Shown in pieces: positions 25,638-33,413 of a stretch of 64,000 nucleotides of DNA (positions are counted from its first letter, which is position 1; each line of letters begins with the position of its first letter). Under the pieces are notes generated by a model. That model saw only the letters and a program-made list of their open reading frames with translations. It was not told the origin of the DNA and made no database searches. Made by a program: the position numbers and the translations under genes. Origin of the DNA: an uncultured Candidatus Melainabacteria bacterium (GTDB taxonomy: Bacteria > Cyanobacteriota > Vampirovibrionia > Gastranaerophilales > Gastranaerophilaceae); contig CANNUY010000001.1 in the NCBI GenBank assembly GCA_947525005.1, forward strand, positions 186,001-250,000. Reading direction: 5' to 3'.

Positions 25638-26132
25638 ATGCCATTTAGATATAAGTTACAAAAAGTACTAGATTTTAGAATACGTAAAAAAGAAGAACAG
25701 GAAGCTGTTGTTAGTAGAGCACGTCAAAAATTACGTCAAGCAGAACAAAGAGTTGAAGAAAATAAACAAGAAATAATGCAGGTATCAGTGGCAAAAAGGA
25801 CTGCAGATTATTCTATGATGGAATATTATGACAAATATTTACATCATTTGTGGGATAAAGCAGAAACACTTGAACAAGAGCGTCAGGTTGCTGATGATGA
25901 GTTGCAGATTGAGATTAAAAAACTTATCGAATGTGAGCAAAATGTTAAAGTTCTTGAAAAACACAAAGAAAAACAAAAAGAGATATATATAGAAGAAGAA
26001 AAAAAGGCTGAACTTAAGCAGTTTTCTGAACTTGGGGTTCAAAGGCATTTTATACGTGCGAAAGAACAGCAAGAGGAAGAAGAAATGCTTGCCGAACTAA
26101 TGCGACAACAGGAAGAAGATGATAGTCTGTAA
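25638..26132 (+). CDS. fliJ: FliJ-like coiled-coil protein
   Basis: This 164-aa, almost wholly coiled-coil protein matches the flagellar FliJ pattern: N-terminal FRYKLQKVLDFRIRKKEEQE, then long charged heptads to an acidic end (EEDDSL). FliJ (YscO in injectisomes) is the stalk inside the FliI ATPase ring of the export apparatus in the cytosol. No other flagellar or type III gene is in the window. Coupling to dCMP deaminase 4 nt upstream has no functional logic that I can see. Coiled coils are easily misassigned, but the FRYKLQKVLDFR start is distinctive. Confidence 0.7.
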   Translation: MPFRYKLQKVLDFRIRKKEEQEAVVSRARQKLRQAEQRVEENKQEIMQVSVAKRTADYSMMEYYDKYLHHLWDKAETLEQERQVADDELQIEIKKLIECEQNVKVLEKHKEKQKEIYIEEEKKAELKQFSELGVQRHFIRAKEQQEEEEMLAELMRQQEEDDSL

Positions 26133-26187
26133 CTCTTTGATTATTTTTTATAAAAACGTTACTGCTCTGAATGACACTATATACTTA

Positions 26188-26786
26188 ATTTGAGTTATCC
26201 TGAACTCGATTCAGGATCCCTATAAAGTTTTTTTACACGTCATTACGAGTCGCGGATTTTCGGTAGGGTGCCGTGTCACGAAGTGACCCAACCCGTAAGA
26301 GCGTAAAACACGGAATGAACGGCTAAATTCGTTAGAATTTAAAAGTGAATATAGTGTTTAGCACGCCCGAATAATCCAAGACAGCAACGCGACGTGGTAA
26401 TCCAGAAAAAGTCTTTATGTATGTAAAGTTGTTGATTTATAGATTGCCGCACTTAATACATTGCATACTGTTCAATCGTTCGCAATGACGTCCTTTCACG
26501 TCACCCTGAATTCATTTCAGGGTCTCTCAGAAGTCTTCGCAGGGATTCCGAAATCGTCTTGAATTTACTCCACGCTCACAGAGTTTCGCCTTTTGTGACG
26601 TTGTCACAGTCGGCTCAATCTGTTCGCTATCCGAACTAACTTCGTGTCGTTCCCTCTCACAAAACAATACTTAATTGTTTTGTTCGGCAGAGTGTAAATT
26701 CGCAGTTCGGAATGACGCATAAGGTGGTTATAGAACCATTATTTTATGGATTGCGAAAATTTGAACTGCAAATTTTCGCAACAACG
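26188..26786. repeat. Mosaic intergenic repeat element 5 (longest)
   Basis: About 600 nt of repeat modules fill the 765-nt gap 26133-26897. Recognisable parts are CGTCATTACGAGTCGCGG...CGACGTGGTAATCC, GATTTATAGATTGCCGC..CGCAATGACG, a 94-nt block at 26557-26650 shared with element 13, the CTCTC...GGCAGAG hairpin at 26654-26692, and a perfect hairpin TTGCGAAAATTTG-AACT-GCAAATTTTCGCAA (26751-26780, written in parts). No gene is present. Confidence 0.88.
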
Positions 26787-26811
26787 AATCAAAATTATTA
26801 TGGACAGTAAT

Positions 26812-26836
26812 AAAAAAAATGAACCAGAACGGTTCA
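26812..26836 (-). terminator. Terminator of the AMIN-domain gene
   Basis: On the minus strand TGAACC-GTTCT-GGTTCA is followed by eight T residues. It lies about 60 nt after the stop codon of the 26898-27941 gene. Confidence 0.8.
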
Positions 26837-26897
26837 CTTATTAGACTAATGATAAATAGATTTATGTGTGTGTTTAATAAAGATTTTTGTATTATTT

Positions 26898-27941
26898 TTA
26901 ATATAAGTTGTTTAATCGTCTTTCAAGTGTTTCAGGTGTATTACTTGTTTGTCGATATAGTTTTGAAAGTTCTTCCAGTTGAGCAAGCTGTGACTTCATC
27001 TTAGCAGGTGACACTGGATTAGAAACAGGTTGAGCGCTTGGCGTAACTTCTCTAGTTTCTGTTTCTAATGTTTCAAGAGTTTCTCTAGTCTGCATTTTTT
27101 CTACCATTTCTTGCAATTCTTTTGTTTCAATCGTCAAGTTTGATAAACTTCCAAACACTGGTTTATTATGCTTAACCACTTGGTTAATAATATTTGTTTC
27201 TTGGTTATTATTGCTTAATAATGAGTTTAAAGTCACTGTTTCAGGAGTTTTAAGAGTCTTAAGTCGTTGTAAATAATTTGCTCTTACTAAAGTTGGGTTT
27301 GTAGGGTTTGTATAAATAGGTGTTGTATAAGGTTTTGTAATACCTTGATTTCCATAACCCTGCATAAAGTCTTTAAATTCTGCTGTACGTTCCATGTCTT
27401 TTTCTAGCAAAGATTTTTCAACATTTAACTCTGAATATTTAGATTTGATAAATTTGATTTCATAAACTAAAACACCAGCTAATATTACTAAAAATATGCA
27501 AGGGATAGTTTTGTTTTGTCCTGCAGTGTTGCCTAGTGTTGTGAGCGCTGAAACTGAGTCTACAACATTGTCTTGAATTTGTTTCATAGAAGTAGGTGCT
27601 TTGAAACTAACGTCAGAGTATGCGATGTTATCACCTTGTAACATTATTGAAACATTGTTACCTTGAGGTTCTACTATGACATTATCAATGACAGCGTTTT
27701 TGCCATATTTAGTTGAAATATTATTTGATGCTTTAACATTATTAAGAGTAACTAAAACTCTGTTTGAAGAAATGATAGTTTTTGTCATTTTAGCTGGTTC
27801 ATTTGTTGTTAATTCTATAGTATAAGAATTAGCACCACTTTTTATATCAACTCCACTCAACGTGTTTTCTGATGCTTCCACACTTAAAATATTAAAAACT
27901 AATGCTATTATCGAGATAAGTAACGGTAGTACTTTCTTCAT
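26898..27941 (-). CDS. AMIN-like domain membrane protein of unknown function
   Basis: This 347-aa protein has a signal peptide (MKKVLPLLISIIALVFNI, cleavage near VEA), an AMIN-like beta domain (about 28-115; GVDIKSGANSYTIELTTNE and RVLVTLNNVKA), one membrane helix (145-160, TIPCIFLVILAGVLVYEI) and a cytosolic, partly helical tail with a TRETLETLETETRE stretch. AMIN domains localise amidases and PilQ to the cell wall. Here the usual partner domain is absent and a membrane helix plus cytosolic tail take its place. The ATG at 27941 has AGAGG. An earlier in-frame TTG was rejected because it overlaps that Shine-Dalgarno sequence. Confidence 0.65.
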   Translation of the reverse strand: MKKVLPLLISIIALVFNILSVEASENTLSGVDIKSGANSYTIELTTNEPAKMTKTIISSNRVLVTLNNVKASNNISTKYGKNAVIDNVIVEPQGNNVSIMLQGDNIAYSDVSFKAPTSMKQIQDNVVDSVSALTTLGNTAGQNKTIPCIFLVILAGVLVYEIKFIKSKYSELNVEKSLLEKDMERTAEFKDFMQGYGNQGITKPYTTPIYTNPTNPTLVRANYLQRLKTLKTPETVTLNSLLSNNNQETNIINQVVKHNKPVFGSLSNLTIETKELQEMVEKMQTRETLETLETETREVTPSAQPVSNPVSPAKMKSQLAQLEELSKLYRQTSNTPETLERRLNNLY

Positions 27942-28070
27942 CTTTCCTCTCTCCAATAATAAGATACTATTTTTTTAAAGTAAGGACATCAATAATATGG
28001 ACGAAAATTATATAGACCATTCGGTTAATGTTTTAATTCATATAATTTGAAAATTTAGTGTGTTATAATT

Positions 28071-28079
28071 TATAAAGAA
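28071..28079 (+). promoter_or_regulatory. Extended -10 of the dehydrogenase operon
   Basis: TGT-TATAAT, 34 nt before the ATG at 28114. TTGAAA at 28047-28052 is 21 nt away, too far to be a normal -35. Confidence 0.55.
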
Positions 28080-28113
28080 TTAGGGAAAACCTTTTAATTA
28101 TGCAGGGGGAAAT

Positions 28114-29085
28114 ATGAAGGCAGTTGTTTTTAACGATAAAGATGGATTAAGACTTGATACAAACTATCCAAAACCAGTTCCACAAAAAGGTGAGGCGCTT
28201 ATTAAAGTTTCGCTTGCTGGAATTTGTAACACAGATTTTGAGATAACAAAAGGTTATATGGGGTATAATGGAATTTTAGGACACGAGTTCGTTGGGGTTG
28301 TTGAAGAAGTTAATTCTGATGATAAATCACTTCTTGGGAAACGTGTTGTAGCAGAGATTAGCTATGGTTGTAATGACCCAGAATGTGAATGGTGTGCACA
28401 AAAAAATTATAGACATTGTCCAAGTCGTCATACACTTGGGATTGTTGACAAAGATGGTTGTTTTGCTGAATATTTGACTATGCCATTGAATGTTTTGTTT
28501 GAAGTTCCTGAAAATGTTAGTGATGAACAAGCTGTTTTTGTTGAACCACTTGCGGCTGCGTGCGAGATAACAGAGCAACTTCATATTAAACCTATTGATA
28601 AAGTTGTTGTTTTAGGTGATGGAAAATTAGGGTTAACCACTGCTTTAACTCTACATGCTCAAGGGTTTGATGTTACATTGATTGGTAAACATCAAAACAA
28701 ACTTGATATTGCAAAAAACCAAAAGGTTAAAACACAACTTCTTCAAGAATTGAAAGTAGAGAATAATTTTGATGTTGTTGTTGAAGCTACTGGTTCTGTT
28801 TCAGGGTTTGAAACTTCTTTGGCTTTGGTTAAACCTCGTGGTGTGTTGGTTTTGAAAAGCACGATTGCAACAGGAAAAGAACTTAATCTTGCACCGATTG
28901 TTATTAATGAAATTACTGTATTGGGTTCAAGATGTGGTCAATTCCCACCTGCGTTAAGATTATTAGAAAACGATAGAATTGACTTTAAACCTTTTATCTC
29001 GGGTGTTTATAACATTGATGATGCAATTGAAGGGTTTGAAGCTAATAAATCAAAAGAAACTTTAAAAGTATTGATTAAGTTTTAG
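28114..29085 (+). CDS. Zinc-dependent medium-chain alcohol dehydrogenase
   Basis: This 323-aa MDR dehydrogenase has the catalytic-zinc motif GHEFVGVVEE with an upstream Cys in CNTDFE, the structural zinc loop with four Cys (CNDPECEWCAQKNYRHC), and a Rossmann nucleotide site VVVLGDGKLGLTTALTL. Closest patterns are threonine- or polyol-dehydrogenase-like members; the substrate cannot be fixed. It is a little shorter than the usual 340-350 aa, and the Rossmann half looks trimmed. A GGGGGAAAT ribosome site precedes the ATG. A transporter gene follows 24 nt later, so the pair may import and oxidise one sugar alcohol or related compound. Confidence 0.88.
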   Translation: MKAVVFNDKDGLRLDTNYPKPVPQKGEALIKVSLAGICNTDFEITKGYMGYNGILGHEFVGVVEEVNSDDKSLLGKRVVAEISYGCNDPECEWCAQKNYRHCPSRHTLGIVDKDGCFAEYLTMPLNVLFEVPENVSDEQAVFVEPLAAACEITEQLHIKPIDKVVVLGDGKLGLTTALTLHAQGFDVTLIGKHQNKLDIAKNQKVKTQLLQELKVENNFDVVVEATGSVSGFETSLALVKPRGVLVLKSTIATGKELNLAPIVINEITVLGSRCGQFPPALRLLENDRIDFKPFISGVYNIDDAIEGFEANKSKETLKVLIKF

Positions 29086-29109
29086 TATTACAGGCATGAA
29101 GGTAAAATT

Positions 29110-30279
29110 ATGAAAACAAAAAAAGCTATAACTTGGTTATCATTGGGTCACTTTGTTTGTGATTCGTATACGGGATTTATCAATCCTATAATGCCGTTTA
29201 TTGCAGCAAAGCTTGGTATAACAATGGCTATGGCTACTCTTGTTTTGAGTATTTCTAATATATTTTCTTCTATGTTACAACCAATTTTTGGTTTTTTTGC
29301 TGATAATATGTTGAAAAGATTTTTTATTTTTTGGGGACTTATATTAGTATCTACTTTTTTGCCTTTAACAACTTTAGCACCAAATGTTTATATTTTAATT
29401 TTGTTTATTATTTTAGGTAGCTTAGGAAGTAGTTTTTATCACCCACAATCATCAGGGTTTGTAAATTTCTTTTCTGAGCAGAAGAACAACAGCGATAGAA
29501 ACATGATTGCTAAAGATATGGGATTTTTTATCAGCATGGGTTCTCTAGGCTATGCAACAGGACCTTTTGTTGCTGCTTTTGTTACCCAATATTTTGATAT
29601 GACAAAGATGCCTGTTACATCGATTTGGGGTTGGGCTTTAGCTTTTTGTATGTTCGCTTGTGTACCTAAATTATCAAAAGATTGTCCTAAACCCGAATAT
29701 AAAAAATTCAAAGAAACTTTTATTACTATTCTTTCTAACAAGCAGATGAATATTTTAATGCTTTTATCAATGATGAAGGTTTTGGTAACAACAAGTTGTT
29801 GTACTTTGTTACCGTTTTTGTGGAAGAATGAAATGCACTATAGTCCAATTTATATAGGGATTGCGTTGTTCTTATTCATTATAGCAGGTGGAATAGGTTC
29901 ACTTACAAGTCACAATTTTGAATCAAAATTTGGAACAAAGAATTTGTTGTATTTTTCAATGATATCAACTTTACCAATGATTGTTTTGTTTCATTTTACA
30001 TACTTACATCACCCTATAATTTCTTTAATAATGTTTATTATAATTGGTTATACAACAATGTTGGCACAACCTGTTACAATGGTGTTAGGACAAAAAGCTT
30101 TGCCACAGTTCAAGAGTATTGTTGCAGGGTTTATGAACGGTTTTGCGTGGGGTGTTGTAGCTGTTTCATTGTCTTTGATTGGGTTGTGTGCTCAAAAGTT
30201 TGGCATCACAAACGTACTTATGATATTGACTTTGTTCCCTGCAATAAGTTCTTATGTCGTTAAATATGTTAAGGAATAA
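29110..30279 (+). CDS. MFS transporter, fosmidomycin-resistance (Fsr)-like
   Basis: This 389-aa, 12-helix major facilitator protein resembles Fsr. The N-terminus SLGHFVCDSYTGFINPIMPF, the TM2-3 loop QPIFGFFADNMLKR and GSSFYHPQSSGFVN are close to that family. Fsr-like carriers are usually drug or small-molecule exporters, but many relatives are unassigned. AAGG precedes the ATG, and the gene lies 24 nt after the dehydrogenase. Its end is convergent with pflA, with a repeat between. Confidence 0.85.
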   Translation: MKTKKAITWLSLGHFVCDSYTGFINPIMPFIAAKLGITMAMATLVLSISNIFSSMLQPIFGFFADNMLKRFFIFWGLILVSTFLPLTTLAPNVYILILFIILGSLGSSFYHPQSSGFVNFFSEQKNNSDRNMIAKDMGFFISMGSLGYATGPFVAAFVTQYFDMTKMPVTSIWGWALAFCMFACVPKLSKDCPKPEYKKFKETFITILSNKQMNILMLLSMMKVLVTTSCCTLLPFLWKNEMHYSPIYIGIALFLFIIAGGIGSLTSHNFESKFGTKNLLYFSMISTLPMIVLFHFTYLHHPIISLIMFIIIGYTTMLAQPVTMVLGQKALPQFKSIVAGFMNGFAWGVVAVSLSLIGLCAQKFGITNVLMILTLFPAISSYVVKYVKE

Positions 30280-30312
30280 GGATTGAAATTATTTGGGACA
30301 GTAGTAGGATTT

Positions 30313-30362
30313 GGTTCGGAATTCCTACAAGCATACAATTATGAATTACGCATTCCGAATTA
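30313..30362. repeat. Intergenic repeat element 6 (short)
   Basis: TTCGGAAT (30315-30322) pairs with ATTCCGAA (30352-30359) around a 29-nt loop that contains GAATTACGCATTCC. The same ATTACGCATT string ends elements 2 and 4. It sits between two convergent genes and may help end both transcripts. Confidence 0.6.
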
Positions 30363-30368
30363 TATAAA

Positions 30369-31100
30369 CTACTTCATATTCTTATAAATAATATCACGAG
30401 CTTTTAGAGCTTCTTCTTTTGTCAACGGTTCGATATCCTTCAATGGATAATCAATACCTAAGTTTTCATATTTTGGTATTGCCATGTTGTGATAAGGAAG
30501 TACATCTAATGCTTTAATATTTTTTAAGCCGTGCAAGAATTTTCCTAGTTCTGCTAGATATTTTTCGTTGTATGTGATTGTAGGAATAACAACGTGTCTA
30601 ACCCACATTGGTACATTTTTTTCAGACAAATATTTCGCAAAATCTAGTATATTTTTGTTAGAATGACCTGTTAGTTTTTTATGTTCTTCGTCATTAATAT
30701 GTTTGATATCTAGTAACACTAGGTCTGTATATTTTAATAATTCATCAACTTTTTCTGTATTGTTTCTATTAAATAAAACTCCTGAAGTATCAAGTGCTGT
30801 ATGGATACCCTTTAATTTTGCTTGTTTAAATAATTCTGTAACAAACTCCATTTGCATCATAGGTTCTCCACCTGTTACAGTTAGTCCACCTTTTTGCAAA
30901 AATTCTTTAACACTATCAAATCTTTTGAGGATATAATCCACACTAAGTTTATGGTTTTCTTCTGTAGTCCAAGTATCTGGATTGTGGCAATATTGACATC
31001 TCATAGGACAACCTTGAACAAAAACTACAAACCTTATTCCTGGACCGTCAACTGTTCCACAACTTTCTAATGAATGGATATTTCCTAGTATTTCACTCAT
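30369..31100 (-). CDS. pflA: Pyruvate formate-lyase activating enzyme
   Basis: This 243-aa radical SAM enzyme installs the glycyl radical on pyruvate formate-lyase under anoxia. The cluster motif CPMRCQYCHNP (CxxxCxxC) follows SCGTVDGPGIRFVVFVQG, and TVTGGEPMMQ is the SAM-binding GGE loop. Length matches PflA. AGAGGTG precedes the ATG. pflB is not in this window, and the enzyme could equally activate another glycyl-radical enzyme, although the C-terminus (DVLPYHNMAIPKYENLG) is typical of true PflA. Confidence 0.93.
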   Translation of the reverse strand: MSEILGNIHSLESCGTVDGPGIRFVVFVQGCPMRCQYCHNPDTWTTEENHKLSVDYILKRFDSVKEFLQKGGLTVTGGEPMMQMEFVTELFKQAKLKGIHTALDTSGVLFNRNNTEKVDELLKYTDLVLLDIKHINDEEHKKLTGHSNKNILDFAKYLSEKNVPMWVRHVVIPTITYNEKYLAELGKFLHGLKNIKALDVLPYHNMAIPKYENLGIDYPLKDIEPLTKEEALKARDIIYKNMK

Positions 31101-31186
31101 TTGACACCTCTTAATTTTATTATTAACATCTTGTAAATATTTTACAACAAAAACGCAATTTATATTTTTAGGAGATTTATATAAGT

Positions 31187-31720
31187 ATGAATAATATAAG
31201 TTTTAAAGCTACGTATGTAGCACCTGCTACTATTTATAAAAAGGGTGAACCCGTTAAGGCAACGATTGTTAAAGTTGATAAAAGCGACTTAAAAAGTCTT
31301 GCAAAAGTTGTTGATAGATGGGATACAGAACTTAGCGATATGATAGTTAATAATCTGTATTATAAAGAAGTCCCAAAACACAAAAATTTGTATGCACTTT
31401 CTAGTCAGCGTTGTGACTATCAAAAACTAGATGATAAAAAAGTTCATGCATTGTTTGAAGTTGATGATTTCCCAGAAAGATATATTTTGCAATATCTTGA
31501 GGTAGATCCTAAACATCAATGTGGTAAAAATAAAAAACGTAAAAATCCTAATAGATTATCAGCTATTGGAACGGCATGTTTAGATTTCATTAAAGCAAAA
31601 TTTGCGCCAAAGAAAACGACAGAACTTTATGCCTTAGAAGATGCAAAACCGTTTTATGACACGTATGGTTGTAAGAAAGCTTTTTCTGAAAAAGGAAATA
31701 AATATATTATTGAGCCGTAG
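31187..31720 (+). CDS. Unknown protein with N-terminal ISFKAT motif, GNAT-like C-terminus
   Basis: This 177-aa protein starts MNNISFKATYVAP, a start shared in spirit with the 49091 protein. Residues about 80-165 resemble a degenerate GNAT acyltransferase: RYILQYLEVDPKHQCG as beta4, NRLSAIGTACLDFIKAKF as the CoA-binding helix region and AKPFYDTYGCKKAF as the terminal FYxxxGF segment. The R/QxxGxG/A loop is poor, so activity is uncertain. AGGAG precedes the ATG. It is divergent from pflA. Confidence 0.65.
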   Translation: MNNISFKATYVAPATIYKKGEPVKATIVKVDKSDLKSLAKVVDRWDTELSDMIVNNLYYKEVPKHKNLYALSSQRCDYQKLDDKKVHALFEVDDFPERYILQYLEVDPKHQCGKNKKRKNPNRLSAIGTACLDFIKAKFAPKKTTELYALEDAKPFYDTYGCKKAFSEKGNKYIIEP

Positions 31721-31729
31721 CAATATAGT

Positions 31730-31806
31730 GGAACGGTTCTGAAATGTACGCAGGAACAGTATATTTTATTTGTAATGCGCAATCCATAAATCAACGGTTA
31801 TGCGAA
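31730..31806. repeat. Mosaic intergenic repeat element 7
   Basis: GAACGGTTCTG at the left and GCGCAATCCATAAATCAACGG at the right are modules also found in elements 8, 9 and 10. The core is short and unpaired here. Confidence 0.6.
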
Positions 31807-31850
31807 CATTTTTTGTGTGAAAATTCCTACAACAGAGGCATTAGTTACGA

Positions 31851-32417
31851 CTATTCTTTAAAAAATCCTGATTTATAATATTCAAACCCTTTTATTTCAC
31901 CGTTCTTTTTATACTTCGGTGTAAATGCTACCCCAAAAATTCTGTCGTCACATTTTTTGTCGGCTAATTCGATTGATTTTTGAAAATAATTATCTATAAC
32001 TTGCAAAGTTTCGTATGATTTTGAGTAACCTGTTCTTTCAAGGCTCTCTCGTTTTGCTTTCCCGATAGCTTTACCATAGGTTTCATCAATGAATTTTGCA
32101 TCTTTACCTGTAACTATACGAATAAATCCTTCGCAATTATCTTTTGCTTTTTTATAAACAGCTCTGATTTTAGGGATATTAAAATAATCAACATCTCCAC
32201 CAACTCTTTGACCTGTCTTATCAACTTGTCCAAACCTAAAAGTATCTACTAATTCCATATTACGATTTTTTATTCGTTTAGAATTATTTAAGTGAGCTTC
32301 AACATAATGAAGACATTTTTTCATATTTTCATCAGAAACAATACGTTTGCCATCATTCGTATAAAAATACATCTTATACGAACTGTTAAAAGATTGATTG
32401 TCGCCTGATAAACGCAT
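31851..32417 (-). CDS. Protein of unknown function (188 aa)
   Basis: I recognise no family. The 188-aa protein begins MRLSGDNQSFNSSYKMYF and is mixed alpha/beta, with LHYVEAHLNNSKRIKNRN and GKAIGKAKRESLERTGY likely helical and RIFGVAFTPKYKK late. It has no signal or membrane segment. It starts 8 nt after the stop of the glycine-rich gene with a weak GAGA site, so the two form one transcript. Similar pairs of orphans occur at 46395-47719. Confidence 0.6.
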   Translation of the reverse strand: MRLSGDNQSFNSSYKMYFYTNDGKRIVSDENMKKCLHYVEAHLNNSKRIKNRNMELVDTFRFGQVDKTGQRVGGDVDYFNIPKIRAVYKKAKDNCEGFIRIVTGKDAKFIDETYGKAIGKAKRESLERTGYSKSYETLQVIDNYFQKSIELADKKCDDRIFGVAFTPKYKKNGEIKGFEYYKSGFFKE

Positions 32418-32425
32418 AATTTTCT

Positions 32426-32911
32426 CTATTCGTTATGTCCAGTTTGCCAACGGTGGTCGATATCAGCTTTTTTAGCGTTTGCATTCAAGTTTGCTATGAA
32501 TAAATGATATGCCATAACTGTTAAACCAACGGCACCTGCAATAACTTTACCCTTTGTTGAAATAGCTTTTGGCACTTTTTTGATAGTGTTTCTAATTGCA
32601 TCAACACCAATTACACCTAAAACACCAACACCACCATAAGCCAATCCTTTAGCAGTTCCTACGATATATTCTCCAGTGGTAACCATAGCTTTTTTAAAGT
32701 TTGTATATCCGTTTTTGAACTTTTGCCATAATGATTTCTTCTTCTTTGGTTCTTCTGGCGCTTGATTTTGCGTAACTACTTCGTCTTTTTCTGGTTGAGG
32801 TTTTACTTCGTTGGTTGTTGTTGAAGCAAATGACGGTGAATTATTTATTCTTGGTCTAGCGCTACGCATAGTGTCAAAAACATTGTTTTGGGGATTCATT
32901 GATACAGCCAT
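32426..32911 (-). CDS. Membrane protein of unknown function (161 aa)
   Basis: The 161-aa product has a disordered N-terminus (NNSPSFASTTTNEV then EPKKKKSLWQKFKNGY), two Gly/Ala-rich hydrophobic segments (about 78-97 GLAYGGVGVLGVIGVDAI and 110-130 VIAGAVGLTVMAYHLFI), and a charged end. I chose the ATG at 32911 because AGGTGG lies 8 nt upstream; the GTG codons before it lie within that site. I recognise no family. Its short segments could form a membrane hairpin. Confidence 0.6.
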   Translation of the reverse strand: MAVSMNPQNNVFDTMRSARPRINNSPSFASTTTNEVKPQPEKDEVVTQNQAPEEPKKKKSLWQKFKNGYTNFKKAMVTTGEYIVGTAKGLAYGGVGVLGVIGVDAIRNTIKKVPKAISTKGKVIAGAVGLTVMAYHLFIANLNANAKKADIDHRWQTGHNE

Positions 32912-33018
32912 ATACACCACCTATTTTTCTTACACACACATATTTAAAAACATGTAATAGCAATAATTTGCTACTATTTAACAAAATTTTACAATAAATG
33001 AAGCAAAATTTTCTTATA

Positions 33019-33027
33019 TGTTACAAT
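33019..33027 (+). promoter_or_regulatory. Extended -10 of the ssb operon
   Basis: TGT-TACAAT, 28 nt before the ssb ATG, with AGGAG in between. Confidence 0.5.
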
Positions 33028-33055
33028 ATATTATAAGAAAATTTTAGGAGAAAAG

Positions 33056-33412
33056 ATGAATACTGTAATAATTGTTGGTAGAGTTGGCAAGGATTCAGAA
33101 ATAAAAGATTATGAGTCAGGTAGATCACGTACGACATTTTCATTAGCAGTAAACCGTTGGGATAGCAAAACAGCTTCGGAAGTTACTGACTGGTTTAACT
33201 GTGAAGTTTGGGATATTACTAATGATTTGAGTTCATCAGGTAAGAAATCTCGAGCAAGATTAGCTTATGAATATATTAAAAAAGGTCGCTTGATATCTGT
33301 TGAAGGTCGTATAAGAGCGAATACTTGGCAAGATCAATCAGGTGAAAACAGATTGTCATATATTATTACAGTTTCAGATTATAGATTATTAGGTTCAAAG
33401 AAAGAGTCATAG
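33056..33412 (+). CDS. ssb: Single-stranded DNA-binding protein (short form)
   Basis: This 118-aa OB-fold protein fits the bacterial SSB family. It starts MNTVIIVGRVGKDSEIKDY and shows TTFSLAVNRW, DWFNCEVWD, KKGRLISVEGRI and TWQDQSGENR, the usual strand order. It stops right after the OB fold and has no flexible linker or acidic PF tip, the part that recruits repair partners in full-length SSB. It may therefore be a specialised or second SSB. AGGAGAAA precedes the ATG. The kinase gene follows after 1 nt. Confidence 0.88.
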   Translation: MNTVIIVGRVGKDSEIKDYESGRSRTTFSLAVNRWDSKTASEVTDWFNCEVWDITNDLSSSGKKSRARLAYEYIKKGRLISVEGRIRANTWQDQSGENRLSYIITVSDYRLLGSKKES

Positions 33413-33413
33413 A

